From the NCBI GenBank assembly GCA_026393175.1, contig JAPLAT010000206.1, forward strand, positions 1 to 32,818: a stretch of 32,818 nt of DNA, written 5' to 3'. Source of the stretch: Pseudonocardiales bacterium (GTDB lineage: Bacteria; Actinomycetota; Actinomycetes; Mycobacteriales; Pseudonocardiaceae). Positions 9,063 through 16,445 of the stretch are shown one piece after another; position 1 is the first letter of the stretch, and each line of letters opens with the position of its first letter. The position numbers were made by a program, and so were the translations under genes. The notes beneath the pieces were generated by a model. The model was not told where the DNA came from. It made no database searches and worked only from the letters and a program-made list of their open reading frames with translations.

Positions 9063-10087
9063 AGCTTCTTCCCGTCCGAGCGCAGGTTCGCACACGCGAG
9101 CGTGACCCGCTCGGCCATCCCGACCTCGGCCTTCTTGAGGTACGAGCGGGGGTCGTAGGCCTTCTTGTTGCCGACCTCCCCGTCGACCTTCAGCACGCCG
9201 TCGTAGTTCTGGAACATGTGCTCGGCGATGGGCCGGGTGAAGGCGTACTGGGTGTCGGTGTCGACGTTCATCTTCACGACGCCGTAGTCGAGCGCCTCGT
9301 GGATCTCCTCGATGAGCGAGCCGGAGCCGCCGTGGAAGACGAGGTCGAACGGCTTGGAGCCCTCGGGGAGGCCGAGCTTGGCCGTGGCCACCTCCTGGCC
9401 CTGCTTGAGGATCTCCGGGCGCAGCTTGACGTTGCCCGGCTTGTAGACGCCGTGCACGTTGCCGAACGTGGCCGCGAGCAGGTAGCGGCCCTTCTCGCCG
9501 CCGCCGAGGACCTCGACGGTGCGCTCGTAGTCGCCCGGCGCGGTGTAGAGCTTCTCGTTGATGTCGTGCGCGACGCCGTCCTCCTCGCCGCCGACGACGC
9601 CGATCTCCACCTCGAGGATGATCCGCGCCTTGCCGGCCAGCTCCAGGAGCTCGGCGGCGATGGCGAGGTTCTCCTCCAGCTCCACGGCCGAGCCGTCCCA
9701 CATGTGACTCTGGAACAGCGGGTTCTCCCCGCGGTCGACGCGCTCCTGGCTGATCGCGATCAGCGGGCGGACGAAGCCGTCGAGCTTGTCCTTGGGGCAG
9801 TGGTCGGTGTGCAGCGCGACGTTGACGGGGTAGTGCTGCGCGGCGACGTGCGCGAACTCGGCGAGCGCGGTGGACCCGACGACCATGTCCTTGACGCGCG
9901 TGCCGGACAGGAACTCGGCACCCCCGGTGGAGACCTGGATGATGCCGTCGCTCTCCGCCTCGGCGAAGCCGCGCAGGGCGGCGTTCAGCGTCTCGCTGCT
10001 GGTCACGTTGATCGCGGGGTACGCGAACTGGCCGCTCTTCGCGTTGTCCAGCATCTGGTTGTAGATCTCGGGCGTGGCGATGGGCAC
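9059..10087 (-). CDS. fba: Class II fructose-bisphosphate aldolase
   Basis: The 342-residue zinc-dependent aldolase interconverts fructose-1,6-bisphosphate with glyceraldehyde-3-phosphate and dihydroxyacetone phosphate in glycolysis and gluconeogenesis. Zinc and active-site motifs are visible: ALHTDHCPKDKLDGF, MWDGSAVELEENL, EVEIGVVGGEEDGV, ATFGNVHGVYKPGNVKLRPEIL, FHGGSGS and KMNVDTDTQYAFTRP. The N-terminus MPIATPEIYNQML is typical of actinobacterial Fba. GTG 10087 is preceded by GAGGAGGAC at good spacing. It heads the operon fba-DUF3151-FUSC and diverges from the ECF sigma factor gene. Confidence 0.97.
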   Translation of the reverse strand: MPIATPEIYNQMLDNAKSGQFAYPAINVTSSETLNAALRGFAEAESDGIIQVSTGGAEFLSGTRVKDMVVGSTALAEFAHVAAQHYPVNVALHTDHCPKDKLDGFVRPLIAISQERVDRGENPLFQSHMWDGSAVELEENLAIAAELLELAGKARIILEVEIGVVGGEEDGVAHDINEKLYTAPGDYERTVEVLGGGEKGRYLLAATFGNVHGVYKPGNVKLRPEILKQGQEVATAKLGLPEGSKPFDLVFHGGSGSLIEEIHEALDYGVVKMNVDTDTQYAFTRPIAEHMFQNYDGVLKVDGEVGNKKAYDPRSYLKKAEVGMAERVTLACANLRSDGKKL

Positions 10088-10156
10088 GACGAACGTCCTC
10101 CTCGGCTGGTCGCGGACCTCCGTAGTATCGCGCACGGCCCCCGGAGCGTCCGGTAC

Positions 10157-10162
10157 TAGCAT
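10157..10162 (+). promoter_or_regulatory. -10 hexamer TAGCAT of a leaderless promoter (sigma factor gene)
   Basis: TAGCAT fits the actinobacterial TANNNT -10 pattern. It lies exactly 6 nt before the GTG at 10169, placing the expected transcription start on the start codon. There is no Shine-Dalgarno sequence in the spacer TCCCCC. The same layout recurs at other genes in this window. Confidence 0.6.
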
Positions 10163-10168
10163 TCCCCC

Positions 10169-10771
10169 GTGGTCGCCGACGGAACCGAGAGCGCCGTCGA
10201 GCGGACGCTCAGCCGGCTCCGGCGGCTCGACGCGCCGCCGCCCCCGACCGCGCCCGTCGCGCCGCCCGCCGCCGCCCCGCTCACCCTGGCCGATCTCTAC
10301 CGCGACCACCGCATGCGCCTGGTCCGCCTGGCGATCCTGCTTGTCGACGACCCGGCCACCGCCGAGGACGTCGTGCAGGAGGCGTTCGCGGGCCTGCACC
10401 GCCACTGGGCCGGCCTGCGCGACGAGGCCGCGGCGATCGGGTACCTGCGCACCGCGGTGGTGAACGGGTCGCGCTCCGTGCTGCGCCGGCGCCGCACGGC
10501 GCGCGAGTACGTGCCGCCGCACCAGGTCAACGCCCGCTCGGCGGAGTCGCTCGCGATGCTCTCCGCCGAGCACCAGGCCGTCGTCGACGCGCTGGCGACG
10601 CTGCCCCCGCGGCAGCGGGAGGTGCTCGTGCTGCGCTACTACGGCGGGCTGTCCGAGGCCGAGATCGCCGAGGCCACGGGGATCACCCGGGGCACGGTGA
10701 AGTCCACGGCGAGCCGGGCGCTGGACGCGGTGTCGCACGCGCTGCGGCCGGGAGGAGGATCGCTGCGATGA
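10169..10771 (+). CDS. SigE-family ECF RNA polymerase sigma factor
   Basis: The 200-residue sigma-70-family ECF factor has region 2 at about residues 40-80 (LADLYRDHRMRLVRLAILLVDDPATAEDVVQEAFAGLHRHW). Region 4 lies at about 140-185 (LPPRQREVLVLRYYGGLSEAEIAEATGITRGTVKSTASRAL). A proline-rich stretch PPPPTAPVAPPAAAP precedes region 2. The layout matches the actinobacterial SigE-type group rather than E. coli RpoE. The GTG start appears leaderless. A 70-residue single-helix membrane protein overlaps the 3' end by ATGA and is a plausible anti-sigma partner. Target promoters are unknown. Confidence 0.93.
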   Translation: MVADGTESAVERTLSRLRRLDAPPPPTAPVAPPAAAPLTLADLYRDHRMRLVRLAILLVDDPATAEDVVQEAFAGLHRHWAGLRDEAAAIGYLRTAVVNGSRSVLRRRRTAREYVPPHQVNARSAESLAMLSAEHQAVVDALATLPPRQREVLVLRYYGGLSEAEIAEATGITRGTVKSTASRALDAVSHALRPGGGSLR

Positions 10772-10980
10772 CGATCGACGACTCCGAGCGGCGCCTCGCC
10801 GAGGCCCTGCGCGCGCACGCGCGCGGCGGCGGGCGTCCCGTCGTGCCGCCCCGGCCGGAGCCGGCCGGCCCCTCGGTGCGCGCGGTCCTGCTGCTCTGGC
10901 TGCTCGGCGGGGCCGTCCTCGGGTGCGGCCTCGCGCTGCTCACGCTGCTCGCGCCGGGGGTACTGCCCGCGTTCGGGTGA
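10768..10980 (+). CDS. Tiny single-span membrane protein, possible anti-sigma partner
   Basis: The 70-residue protein begins MTIDDSERRLAEALRAHARGGG, a short amphipathic segment like the N-terminal helix of proteins encoded next to SigE-type factors. A proline-rich linker follows, then one transmembrane helix, VLLLWLLGGAVLGCGLALLTLL. It overlaps the sigma gene by ATGA, so the two are very likely co-translated. No zinc-binding HxxxCxxC motif of the ZAS anti-sigma family is present, and it is far shorter than typical anti-sigma factors. The anti-sigma role is inferred from position and N-terminus only. Confidence 0.75.
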   Translation: MTIDDSERRLAEALRAHARGGGRPVVPPRPEPAGPSVRAVLLLWLLGGAVLGCGLALLTLLAPGVLPAFG

Positions 10981-10991
10981 CGCCGACCCGG

Positions 10992-10997
10992 TACCGT
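10992..10997 (+). promoter_or_regulatory. -10 hexamer TACCGT upstream of the DedA gene
   Basis: TACCGT fits TANNNT and lies 8 nt before the GTG at 11006, in a 25-nt gap after the small membrane gene. No Shine-Dalgarno sequence is visible, so translation is probably leaderless or nearly so. Confidence 0.45.
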
Positions 10998-11005
10998 CTG
11001 CGCCC

Positions 11006-11656
11006 GTGACGACGACCCTCGCGCTCGGGCCGGAGTGGCTGCAGCCCGCCGTGATCATCGAGTGGCTGGGCCCGTGGGCGGTGATCGGGCTCGCGCTGAT
11101 CGTCTTCGCCGAGTGCGGCCTGCTGCTCGGCTTCTTCCTGCCGGGCGACTCGCTGCTGTTCACCGCCGGGCTGTTCGTCGCCCAGGGGGCGATCCGGGCG
11201 CCGCTGTGGCTGGTCTGCGTGATCCTGGTGGCGTCGGCCTTCATCGGCAACGCCGTGGGTTACTACATCGGCAGGGCGGCCGGGCCGGCGATCTTCGACA
11301 AGCCCGAGTCGCGGCTGTTCAAGCCCAAGCACGTCGTCCGCACCCAGGGCTTCTTCGACAAGTACGGCACCCGCGCCATCGTGCTCGGCCGGTTCGTGCC
11401 GATCGTCCGCACCTTCATCACCGTCATGGCGGGCGTCGGGCAGATGAACTCGCGCCGCTACCTGACCTACTCCTTCCTCGGCGGCGTCCTGTGGGCGGCG
11501 GGGGTCACGCTGCTCGGGTTCTGGCTGGGCCAGTTCGCGTTCGTGCGCGACAACATCGAGCTGATGCTCCTGCTCATCGTGTTCCTGTCGGTCGTCCCGA
11601 TCGTCGTGGAGATCATCCGCGCGCGCCGCACCCCCGGCGCGCACGCCGCCCACTGA
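11006..11656 (+). CDS. DedA family membrane protein
   Basis: The 216-residue protein belongs to the DedA/VTT superfamily, linked to lipid-carrier flipping and membrane homeostasis. Family motifs are visible: the re-entrant FAECGLLLGFFLPGDSLLFTAG, GNAVGYYIGRAAG, a conserved-arginine motif in VLGRFVPIVRTFITVMAGVGQM, and the downstream YLTYSFLGGVLWAAGVTLLGFWLG. Several membrane helices cover nearly the whole length, with a basic C-terminal tail. The GTG start has no Shine-Dalgarno sequence but a -10-like hexamer just upstream. The transported lipid, if any, cannot be read from sequence. Confidence 0.95.
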   Translation: MTTTLALGPEWLQPAVIIEWLGPWAVIGLALIVFAECGLLLGFFLPGDSLLFTAGLFVAQGAIRAPLWLVCVILVASAFIGNAVGYYIGRAAGPAIFDKPESRLFKPKHVVRTQGFFDKYGTRAIVLGRFVPIVRTFITVMAGVGQMNSRRYLTYSFLGGVLWAAGVTLLGFWLGQFAFVRDNIELMLLLIVFLSVVPIVVEIIRARRTPGAHAAH

Positions 11657-11674
11657 CCGCGGCGGAGGCCCGTC

Positions 11675-11693
11675 GCGGTCGGGAAGCGACCGC
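11675..11693 (+). terminator. Hairpin after the DedA gene
   Basis: GCGGTCG (11675-11681) and CGACCGC (11687-11693) form a 7-bp stem with a 5-nt GGAAG loop, 18 nt after the DedA stop. There is no T-run, which is usual for actinobacterial terminators. Confidence 0.4.
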
Positions 11694-11702
11694 ATGTCCC
11701 GC

Positions 11703-11708
11703 CATGCT
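11703..11708 (+). promoter_or_regulatory. -10-like CATGCT of a leaderless promoter (VOC gene)
   Basis: CATGCT lies exactly 6 nt before the ATG at 11715, with no Shine-Dalgarno sequence between. The segment GCCATGCT-N5-GCATGA is nearly identical to the one before the large ATPase gene near 31600. CATGC and GCATG also form a 5-bp inverted repeat spanning the start codon. Confidence 0.5.
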
Positions 11709-11714
11709 CGGGGC

Positions 11715-12146
11715 ATGACACAGCAGCGACCGGTCACCCTCCACGCCTACCTCGCCTACCGGGACGCGCCCGCCGCGCTCGACTGGCTCCGGCGCGCGCT
11801 CGGCTTCGAGGTCACGATGCGCTGGCCCGACGACCACGGGGGCATCCAGCACGCGGAGCTGCGGCTCGGCGACGTCGGGATCGGGGTGTTCAGTGACGAC
11901 GGCGCCGGCTACGAGCGGCCGGCGCTGCGCGGCGAGACGACGGGCCGCGGTCTCCACCTGGCCGTGCCCGACGAGGCGACCGTCGACGCGATGTTCGCCC
12001 GGGCCGAGGCGACCGGCGCCACCGTGGTGTTCGCGCCGCACGGCACGGAGTGGGGCAACTACCGCTGCCGGGTGGTCGATCCCGAGGGCTACGAGTGGGC
12101 CATCGGCACCCACCGGTTCGGCGAGGCCGCCCCCGACCGGTCCTGA
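11715..12146 (+). CDS. VOC family (glyoxalase/PhnB-like) protein
   Basis: The 143-residue protein has the vicinal-oxygen-chelate fold pattern: HAYLAYRDAPAALDWLRRALGFEV, then IQHAELRLGDVGIGVFSDD, GRGLHLAVPDEATVDAMFARAEATGATVVF, and YRCRVVDPEGYEWAIGTH. It most resembles PhnB-like single-chain VOC proteins, whose substrates are mostly unknown. I chose ATG 11715 because the promoter hexamer lies immediately ahead and it gives the normal N-terminus MTQQRPVTLHAYL; an in-frame ATG seven codons earlier would lie on the promoter. It is a single-gene unit between DedA and DUF4262. Confidence 0.9.
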   Translation: MTQQRPVTLHAYLAYRDAPAALDWLRRALGFEVTMRWPDDHGGIQHAELRLGDVGIGVFSDDGAGYERPALRGETTGRGLHLAVPDEATVDAMFARAEATGATVVFAPHGTEWGNYRCRVVDPEGYEWAIGTHRFGEAAPDRS

Positions 12147-12165
12147 GACCGTCGGTGCCCGGCCC

Positions 12166-12171
12166 TACGGT
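12166..12171 (+). promoter_or_regulatory. -10 hexamer TACGGT of a leaderless promoter (DUF4262 gene)
   Basis: TACGGT fits TANNNT and lies exactly 6 nt before the ATG at 12178. The 12-mer CGGCCCTACGGT is shared with the urate oxidase promoter at 6599-6610. Confidence 0.55.
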
Positions 12172-12177
12172 TCCGGC

Positions 12178-12585
12178 ATGGACGAGGACTGGCATCGCCA
12201 GACGATCCGGCGCCACGGCTGGGCGCTGCAGGCCGTGCTGAGCGACGGGGACTCGCCCTCGTTCGTCTACAGCGTCGGGCTCACCGGGTTCCGCCACCCC
12301 GAGCTGATCCTGTTCGCCACCAGCCAGGCCACGGCGGCCACCGTGCTCAACGAGCTCGGCGAGCTCGTGCGCGGCGGGCGGGTGCTGGCGGCGGGGGAGC
12401 GGGTCGCCCTGCGCAGCGGCGACGTGCACCTGCTCGAGTTCCCCGGGGCGGAGCACTGGCTCCACGTCGTGGAGGACCTGTACGGGGTGCCCGGGGGCGA
12501 GCCGGTGCGGGCCCTGCTCGTGGTGCCGGTCGACGAGCTGGTGCCCACCCCGGGCCGGGACCGGCCGTGCGGGTCGTGCTCGTGA
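12178..12585 (+). CDS. DUF4262 family protein
   Basis: The 135-residue protein matches DUF4262, a family of small bacterial proteins without a known activity. Features are the N-terminal IRRHGWALQAVLSDGDSPSFVYSVGLTGFRHPELILFATSQ and LLEFPGAEHWLHVVEDLYG further along. It ends GRDRPCGSCS, with two cysteines in a CGSC pattern at the very C-terminus, which is a little unusual and could bind metal or form a disulfide. No operon partner is visible. It converges with the methyltransferase gene, and an inverted repeat covers the ends of both. Confidence 0.82.
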   Translation: MDEDWHRQTIRRHGWALQAVLSDGDSPSFVYSVGLTGFRHPELILFATSQATAATVLNELGELVRGGRVLAAGERVALRSGDVHLLEFPGAEHWLHVVEDLYGVPGGEPVRALLVVPVDELVPTPGRDRPCGSCS

Positions 12586-12625
12586 CGGTCGCCCCTGTGC
12601 CTGTCGTCCCTGTGCCGGCCGTCAC
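12582..12625. terminator. Inverted repeat between convergent DUF4262 and methyltransferase genes
   Basis: GTGACGG (12582-12588) and CCGTCAC (12619-12625) form a 7-bp inverted repeat whose arms contain the stop codons of the two convergent genes. The 30-nt loop holds CCCTGTGCC twice (12593-12601 and 12608-12616). It is a candidate bidirectional terminator, though the long loop makes it weak. Confidence 0.4.
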
Positions 12626-13287
12626 CACGCGGCGGAGAGGTCGGCGTGCTGCCGCACCCAGGCGTGCATCGCGATGCCGGCGGCCACGCCCGCGTTGATC
12701 GAGCGGGTGGAGCCGAACTGCGCGATCGACACGGTCAGGGCCGCGAGCTCCCTGGCCTCACCGGTCACGCCCGGGCCCTCCTGCCCGAACAGCAGCAGGC
12801 ACTCCCGGGGCAGGTCGGCGGTCTCCAGCCGGTGGGCACCGGGGGTGTTGTCCACGGCCACCACGGTGAGGCCGGCGGCCGCGGCGAACGCCGCGAGGCC
12901 GGCCACGTCGGCGTGGTGGTGCACGGCGAGGTAGCGGTCGGTCACCATCGCGCCGCGCCGGTTCCAGCGCCGCCTGCCGACCACGTGCACGCCGGCGGCG
13001 CCGAACGCGTTCGCCGTGCGCACGACGGTGCCGATGTTGTGGTCGTGGCCGAAGTTCTCGATCGCCACGTGGAACGGGTGCGCCCGCGCCGCCAGGTCGG
13101 CGGCCACGGCCTCGCGGCGCCAGTACCGGTAGGCGTCCACCACGTTGCGGGCGTCGCCGTGTTCCAGCAGCTCCGGGTCGAGCCGCGGGTCGGCGGGCCA
13201 GGCCGCGGGCCCGCCGGGCCACGGCCCCACCCCCACCTGCCCCGGCACCGCCCACTCGCTGGGTCCGCCGCCCCGGTCGTCGTCCAC
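12622..13287 (-). CDS. TrmH/SpoU family RNA 2'-O-methyltransferase
   Basis: The 221-residue protein shows the three SPOUT/TrmH motifs: IENFGHDHNIGTVVRTANAFGA (motif 1, N and R), LLLFGQEGPGV (motif 2) and SIAQFGSTRSINAGVAAGIAMHAW (motif 3, deep-trefoil-knot SAM site). It probably methylates ribose in tRNA or rRNA using S-adenosylmethionine; the exact site cannot be told. About 75 N-terminal residues before motif 1 are rich in Pro/Gly/Trp and not recognised. The GTG start at 13287 is preceded by GATCAT at 6 nt, a weak match to the leaderless layout. It lies downstream of the FtsH-like gene on the same strand, separated by an inverted-repeat cluster. Confidence 0.92.
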   Translation of the reverse strand: MDDDRGGGPSEWAVPGQVGVGPWPGGPAAWPADPRLDPELLEHGDARNVVDAYRYWRREAVAADLAARAHPFHVAIENFGHDHNIGTVVRTANAFGAAGVHVVGRRRWNRRGAMVTDRYLAVHHHADVAGLAAFAAAAGLTVVAVDNTPGAHRLETADLPRECLLLFGQEGPGVTGEARELAALTVSIAQFGSTRSINAGVAAGIAMHAWVRQHADLSAAW

Positions 13288-13332
13288 CCGTCGATGATCC
13301 GCCACTGCCGCCGACCCCGGCCGACCCGGGCC

Positions 13333-13406
13333 GACCGTGCACACCGGATCGGCACGGTGCACGGGTCGCGAGGGCTGCACCGTGCCCGGCGGGTGTGCAC
13401 GGTGCC
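13333..13406. repeat. Cluster of GTGCAC-type inverted repeats
   Basis: A perfect 11-bp inverted repeat (GGCACGGTGCA at 13351-13361, TGCACCGTGCC at 13376-13386, 14-nt spacer) is flanked by two related copies: CCGTGCACACCGG on the left and TGCACGGTGCC at 13396-13406 on the right. It fills the gap between the FtsH-like stop and the methyltransferase start. It may act as a terminator for the FtsH-like gene or as a multi-site operator for the methyltransferase gene. Confidence 0.6.
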
Positions 13407-13411
13407 GCGGG

Positions 13412-15775
13412 CTACCGCGGGTCCTCGTGGGGGGTCGACGCCGCCGCGCTCTGCGGGGCGTGGGTGCTCGGCGGCAGCACGATCGTGACGGCGCCGTGCT
13501 GCTGGTGGGCGCCCGCCGCCGCGGCGTGGTACTCCTCCAGCTTCGCCAGGAACGCCGGGTCGGTGTAGAGGCGGCCGTCCACGGTGGTGCCCTGCCGCCC
13601 GTCGATCACGGCCTCGATGTCGTCGCCGGAGAGCGTCTTGTGCGTCTCCAGCGCGTGGGCGACGGCCAGGACCGCGGACCGGTTGTCGTGCAGGATGTCC
13701 ACCGCCCGCTCCAGCAGGGCCCCGAGCGAGTCCTCGACGCGGTCGACCAGCCGCATCCGGCCCAGCGCCTCCAGTGTCTCGGTCTCGCCGCCCGGGCCGC
13801 CGGGCGCGCCGGTGCCCAGCCGCCGGGCCGTCGCGTAGGACGACACGGTGGCGCCCATGCCCCAGTTGCCCTCCATGAACGTGGCGAGGGTGGTGGCGGA
13901 CTCCAGGTCGCCCGAGACGCCCGACGACGAGTCGCCGTCGAAGAACATCCGCTCCCCGGCCAGCGACGCCAGCGACACGAGGATGTCGCTCTCGAACTCC
14001 GAGCGCCACCGCGTGAACTGGTCCTCGGGCGGGATGCTGGCGACCATGCCGAGGTAGTCCGACCCCTTCTCGATCGTCGCCAGGTCGATCTCCATGTGCC
14101 GGCGGGTGCGGTAGGCGACGACGGCGTGGCAGGCCTCGTGCACGGCGACGGCGTGCCGCTCGCGCTCGATGTACTCGACGTCCTCGGGCGGGCCGAGGTC
14201 CTTGAGCTGCTTGGCCCGGAGCACGTCGCGCCACTCGATCACCTCGCGGCCGTCGCGGATCGCGGTGATCAGCGACTCGTTGACCAGGTCCTTGATCGTC
14301 GCGCCGGTGGCGTAGGGCGTGATCGTGGCGAGCTTGTCGAGCTGCTCGGCGGTGATCTCGTGCGGCACCTTGTCGAAGTAGCCCTGGTAGGTGCGGATCC
14401 GCCCGGCCTTGCTCGGGTAGCCGACCTTGTAGATGCGGTCGATGCGGCCCGGGCGCAGCAGCGCCTCGTCCAGCGACTCGGGCATGTTCGTCGCCATCAT
14501 CACCAGCAGCCGGTACTTGGGCGGCGGCTTGGGGCGCATGCCCAGCGCGCGCCGGCCCCACCGGTTGATCAGCCCGCGCGGCTTCTTGAGCCCGGACAGC
14601 TCGGTGAGCAGCGCCTGCAGCGTGCCCATGCCGCCGCCCCCACCGCCGCCCATGCCCATCATGATCTTGTTGCGGCCCTCCTCGACGGGCGGGGCCGCGC
14701 CGAGGGAGCTCTTCGCGAGCAGCCAGCGGGTGTGGTCGGACAGGTAGCCGGTGCCGTGGCAGCCCGCGGCGTGGAACGGCCCGAACCCGCGCACCCCGCC
14801 GGGGCCGACGCTCGCGAGCGACCCGCGGTTGCCCAGCGCGTCGGCCTCGTCGAAGAAGACGATCACGCCGCCGTAGCGCAGGGAGAGCTTGCGCAGCTTC
14901 CGGAACAGCGACTTCACCTTGAGGATGCCGACGCCCATGAACATGTTGATGAACGCGCCGGGGTCGACGAAGACGTAGGGCTTGCCGGTCTCCCCGGCCA
15001 CCGCCTCGGCCATCAGCGTCTTGCCCGTGCCGGGCGGGCCCCACAGGAGCACGCCGCCGGGCACGTAGCCGCCCTTGCGCTCGATCTCCTCGGGGTCCTC
15101 CAGGAACAGGATGTTCTCCTTGATCCGCTGCACCACGTGGTCCTGGCCCCACACGTCGGAGAAACGGGTGGTGATGTCGTCGGGGTAATAGGTGTCGACG
15201 CCGCCGCGCGAGAGCAGCCAGAACAGCCCGATGAACTGGAACGCGATGAAGAAGAACGCGAACGCGAGCTGGAAGACGTAGGGCAATGCGGAGAACAGCA
15301 GCGCCGGGGCCTCGAACAGCGCCAGCGGCGGCGAGGTCTCCAGGATCTGCGCGGCCACCAGCGAGAACAACGTGATGAACGCGAGCCACTTGAGCACCCG
15401 CGCGAGCCGGAACCGGGTCCAGTCGGAGAACCGCCGCCGGAGCGCGCGCTCGGTGCCGCCGAACACCCGGTGCGCCCAGAACCGGTGGTAGCGCGAGGAC
15501 CGCTCGCTGATGAGGAAGTGCACCTGCCGCACGGTCTCGGCGCCGGCGAGCCACAGCAGCCACTGCGACTCCTCGACGTGCAGCCGCATCGCGTCCACGA
15601 AGGGCAGCAGCGGGTTGTCGGCCATCGCCGACCACACGATGACGAACCAGGCGAGCGCGAACAGCAGCAGCAGCCGGACCCGGTCCCACAGGCCCATCCG
15701 CTTGCGCGTCTCCCGCTTCGGGACGGGGTGCTCGTCGGGCGGGGTGAGTCCCTCGGGAGCCTCGGTCGTGGTCAT
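13412..15775 (-). CDS. FtsH-like membrane AAA metalloprotease with an inserted domain
   Basis: The 787-residue protein has hydrophobic segments in its first 200 residues (LLLLFALAWFVIVWSAMA, WLAFITLFSLVAAQIL, ALPYVFQLAFAFFFIAFQFIGLFWLL). An AAA domain follows with Walker A GPPGTGKT (about 246), pore loop FINMFMGVG, Walker B VIVFFDEAD, sensor MMATNMPE and RPGRIDR. An M41-type peptidase domain has HEACH (about 546-550) and a likely third zinc ligand Asp in SGDLESA (about 622). It should degrade membrane proteins with ATP and zinc. Between Walker B and the sensor lies about 75 residues more than in FtsH, including GCHGTGYLSDHTRW and a glycine run GMGGGGGGGMG. The start overlaps the stop of a lipoprotein gene (ATGA), so they are co-translated. 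It is not the housekeeping ftsH by these differences. Confidence 0.9.
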   Translation of the reverse strand: MTTTEAPEGLTPPDEHPVPKRETRKRMGLWDRVRLLLLFALAWFVIVWSAMADNPLLPFVDAMRLHVEESQWLLWLAGAETVRQVHFLISERSSRYHRFWAHRVFGGTERALRRRFSDWTRFRLARVLKWLAFITLFSLVAAQILETSPPLALFEAPALLFSALPYVFQLAFAFFFIAFQFIGLFWLLSRGGVDTYYPDDITTRFSDVWGQDHVVQRIKENILFLEDPEEIERKGGYVPGGVLLWGPPGTGKTLMAEAVAGETGKPYVFVDPGAFINMFMGVGILKVKSLFRKLRKLSLRYGGVIVFFDEADALGNRGSLASVGPGGVRGFGPFHAAGCHGTGYLSDHTRWLLAKSSLGAAPPVEEGRNKIMMGMGGGGGGGMGTLQALLTELSGLKKPRGLINRWGRRALGMRPKPPPKYRLLVMMATNMPESLDEALLRPGRIDRIYKVGYPSKAGRIRTYQGYFDKVPHEITAEQLDKLATITPYATGATIKDLVNESLITAIRDGREVIEWRDVLRAKQLKDLGPPEDVEYIERERHAVAVHEACHAVVAYRTRRHMEIDLATIEKGSDYLGMVASIPPEDQFTRWRSEFESDILVSLASLAGERMFFDGDSSSGVSGDLESATTLATFMEGNWGMGATVSSYATARRLGTGAPGGPGGETETLEALGRMRLVDRVEDSLGALLERAVDILHDNRSAVLAVAHALETHKTLSGDDIEAVIDGRQGTTVDGRLYTDPAFLAKLEEYHAAAAGAHQQHGAVTIVLPPSTHAPQSAAASTPHEDPR

Positions 15776-16431
15776 GAGCCCTCCAGGACGGTGAACGACG
15801 AGACGACGCGGTCGATCTCGGCCCGCTGTTCCTCGTAGCAGGTCATCGAGCAGCGGGCGAGCAGGACGTAGAGCTTGCTGGCGTCGTCGTTGAGGTAGGC
15901 GACCTGGTCGAAGACCTGGAACGGGCCGCCGGCGATGCGGTAGCGGTAGGTGACGTGCACGCCGCGCACGCCCTCGCCCGGGGTCAGGACCTCGTCGCGC
16001 ATCAGGCCGAACCCGGTCAGGGTCTGGGCCATCATCGGGTTGGCCGCCAGCTGCTGGCGGGCCGCCGCGGAGACCGGCTGGAACAGGTCGCGCAGCCGGT
16101 CGAGGGAGTACTGGCCGCGGGTCGGCGCCGGGATGTCCTGCACGATCATGACGACCGCCGGATCGGCGGTGTTCGGCCCGAAGACGTGCGACGAGGACGG
16201 CTCCTCCGCGGAGTCGAACGCCTGGATCCAGATGCCCTGCTCCTCGGCGGGCACCGAGGGGTCCAGCCCGATCGCCGAGGCGAGGGAGGACTCGTCCACC
16301 GGGCCCCACCCCGACGGCACCCTGGCGTAGGCGCGGTCCTCCGAATTCGTGATGTAGGTGTACTCCGACGCGCCGCAGGCGGTGAGTGCCGCCACCGCGG
16401 TGAGGCAGGTGAGAACAACGCGGAACCGCAT
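15772..16431 (-). CDS. Predicted lipoprotein co-translated with the FtsH-like protease
   Basis: The 219-residue protein has a lipoprotein signal: basic MRFR, hydrophobic VVLTCLTAVAA and lipobox LTAC with Cys19. The mature part should sit on the outer face of the membrane. It contains YITNSEDRAYARVPSGWGPVDESSL and a hydrophobic/aromatic C-terminal half ending in LYVLLARCSMTCYEEQRAEIDRVVSSFTVLEGS, with a Cys-x3-Cys that could form a disulfide. I do not recognise a named family. The ATG has GGGAGG just upstream. The overlap with the protease gene suggests it may sense, recruit or inhibit on the outer side, which is inferred. Confidence 0.85.
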   Translation of the reverse strand: MRFRVVLTCLTAVAALTACGASEYTYITNSEDRAYARVPSGWGPVDESSLASAIGLDPSVPAEEQGIWIQAFDSAEEPSSSHVFGPNTADPAVVMIVQDIPAPTRGQYSLDRLRDLFQPVSAAARQQLAANPMMAQTLTGFGLMRDEVLTPGEGVRGVHVTYRYRIAGGPFQVFDQVAYLNDDASKLYVLLARCSMTCYEEQRAEIDRVVSSFTVLEGS

Positions 16432-16445
16432 AGGGCCTCCCCGCC

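Noticed and set aside
9869-10064. Small plus-strand open frame opposite fba
   Set aside because: It lies entirely within the well-conserved fba coding sequence and has no independent support.
13333-13406. CRISPR-like array in the GTGCAC repeats
   Set aside because: The copies are short, palindromic and unevenly spaced, with no spacer-sized unique segments.
13337-15838. Long plus-strand open frame opposite the FtsH-like gene
   Set aside because: The opposite strand carries clear AAA and M41 motifs; this frame has only low-complexity His/Arg/Gly-rich sequence.
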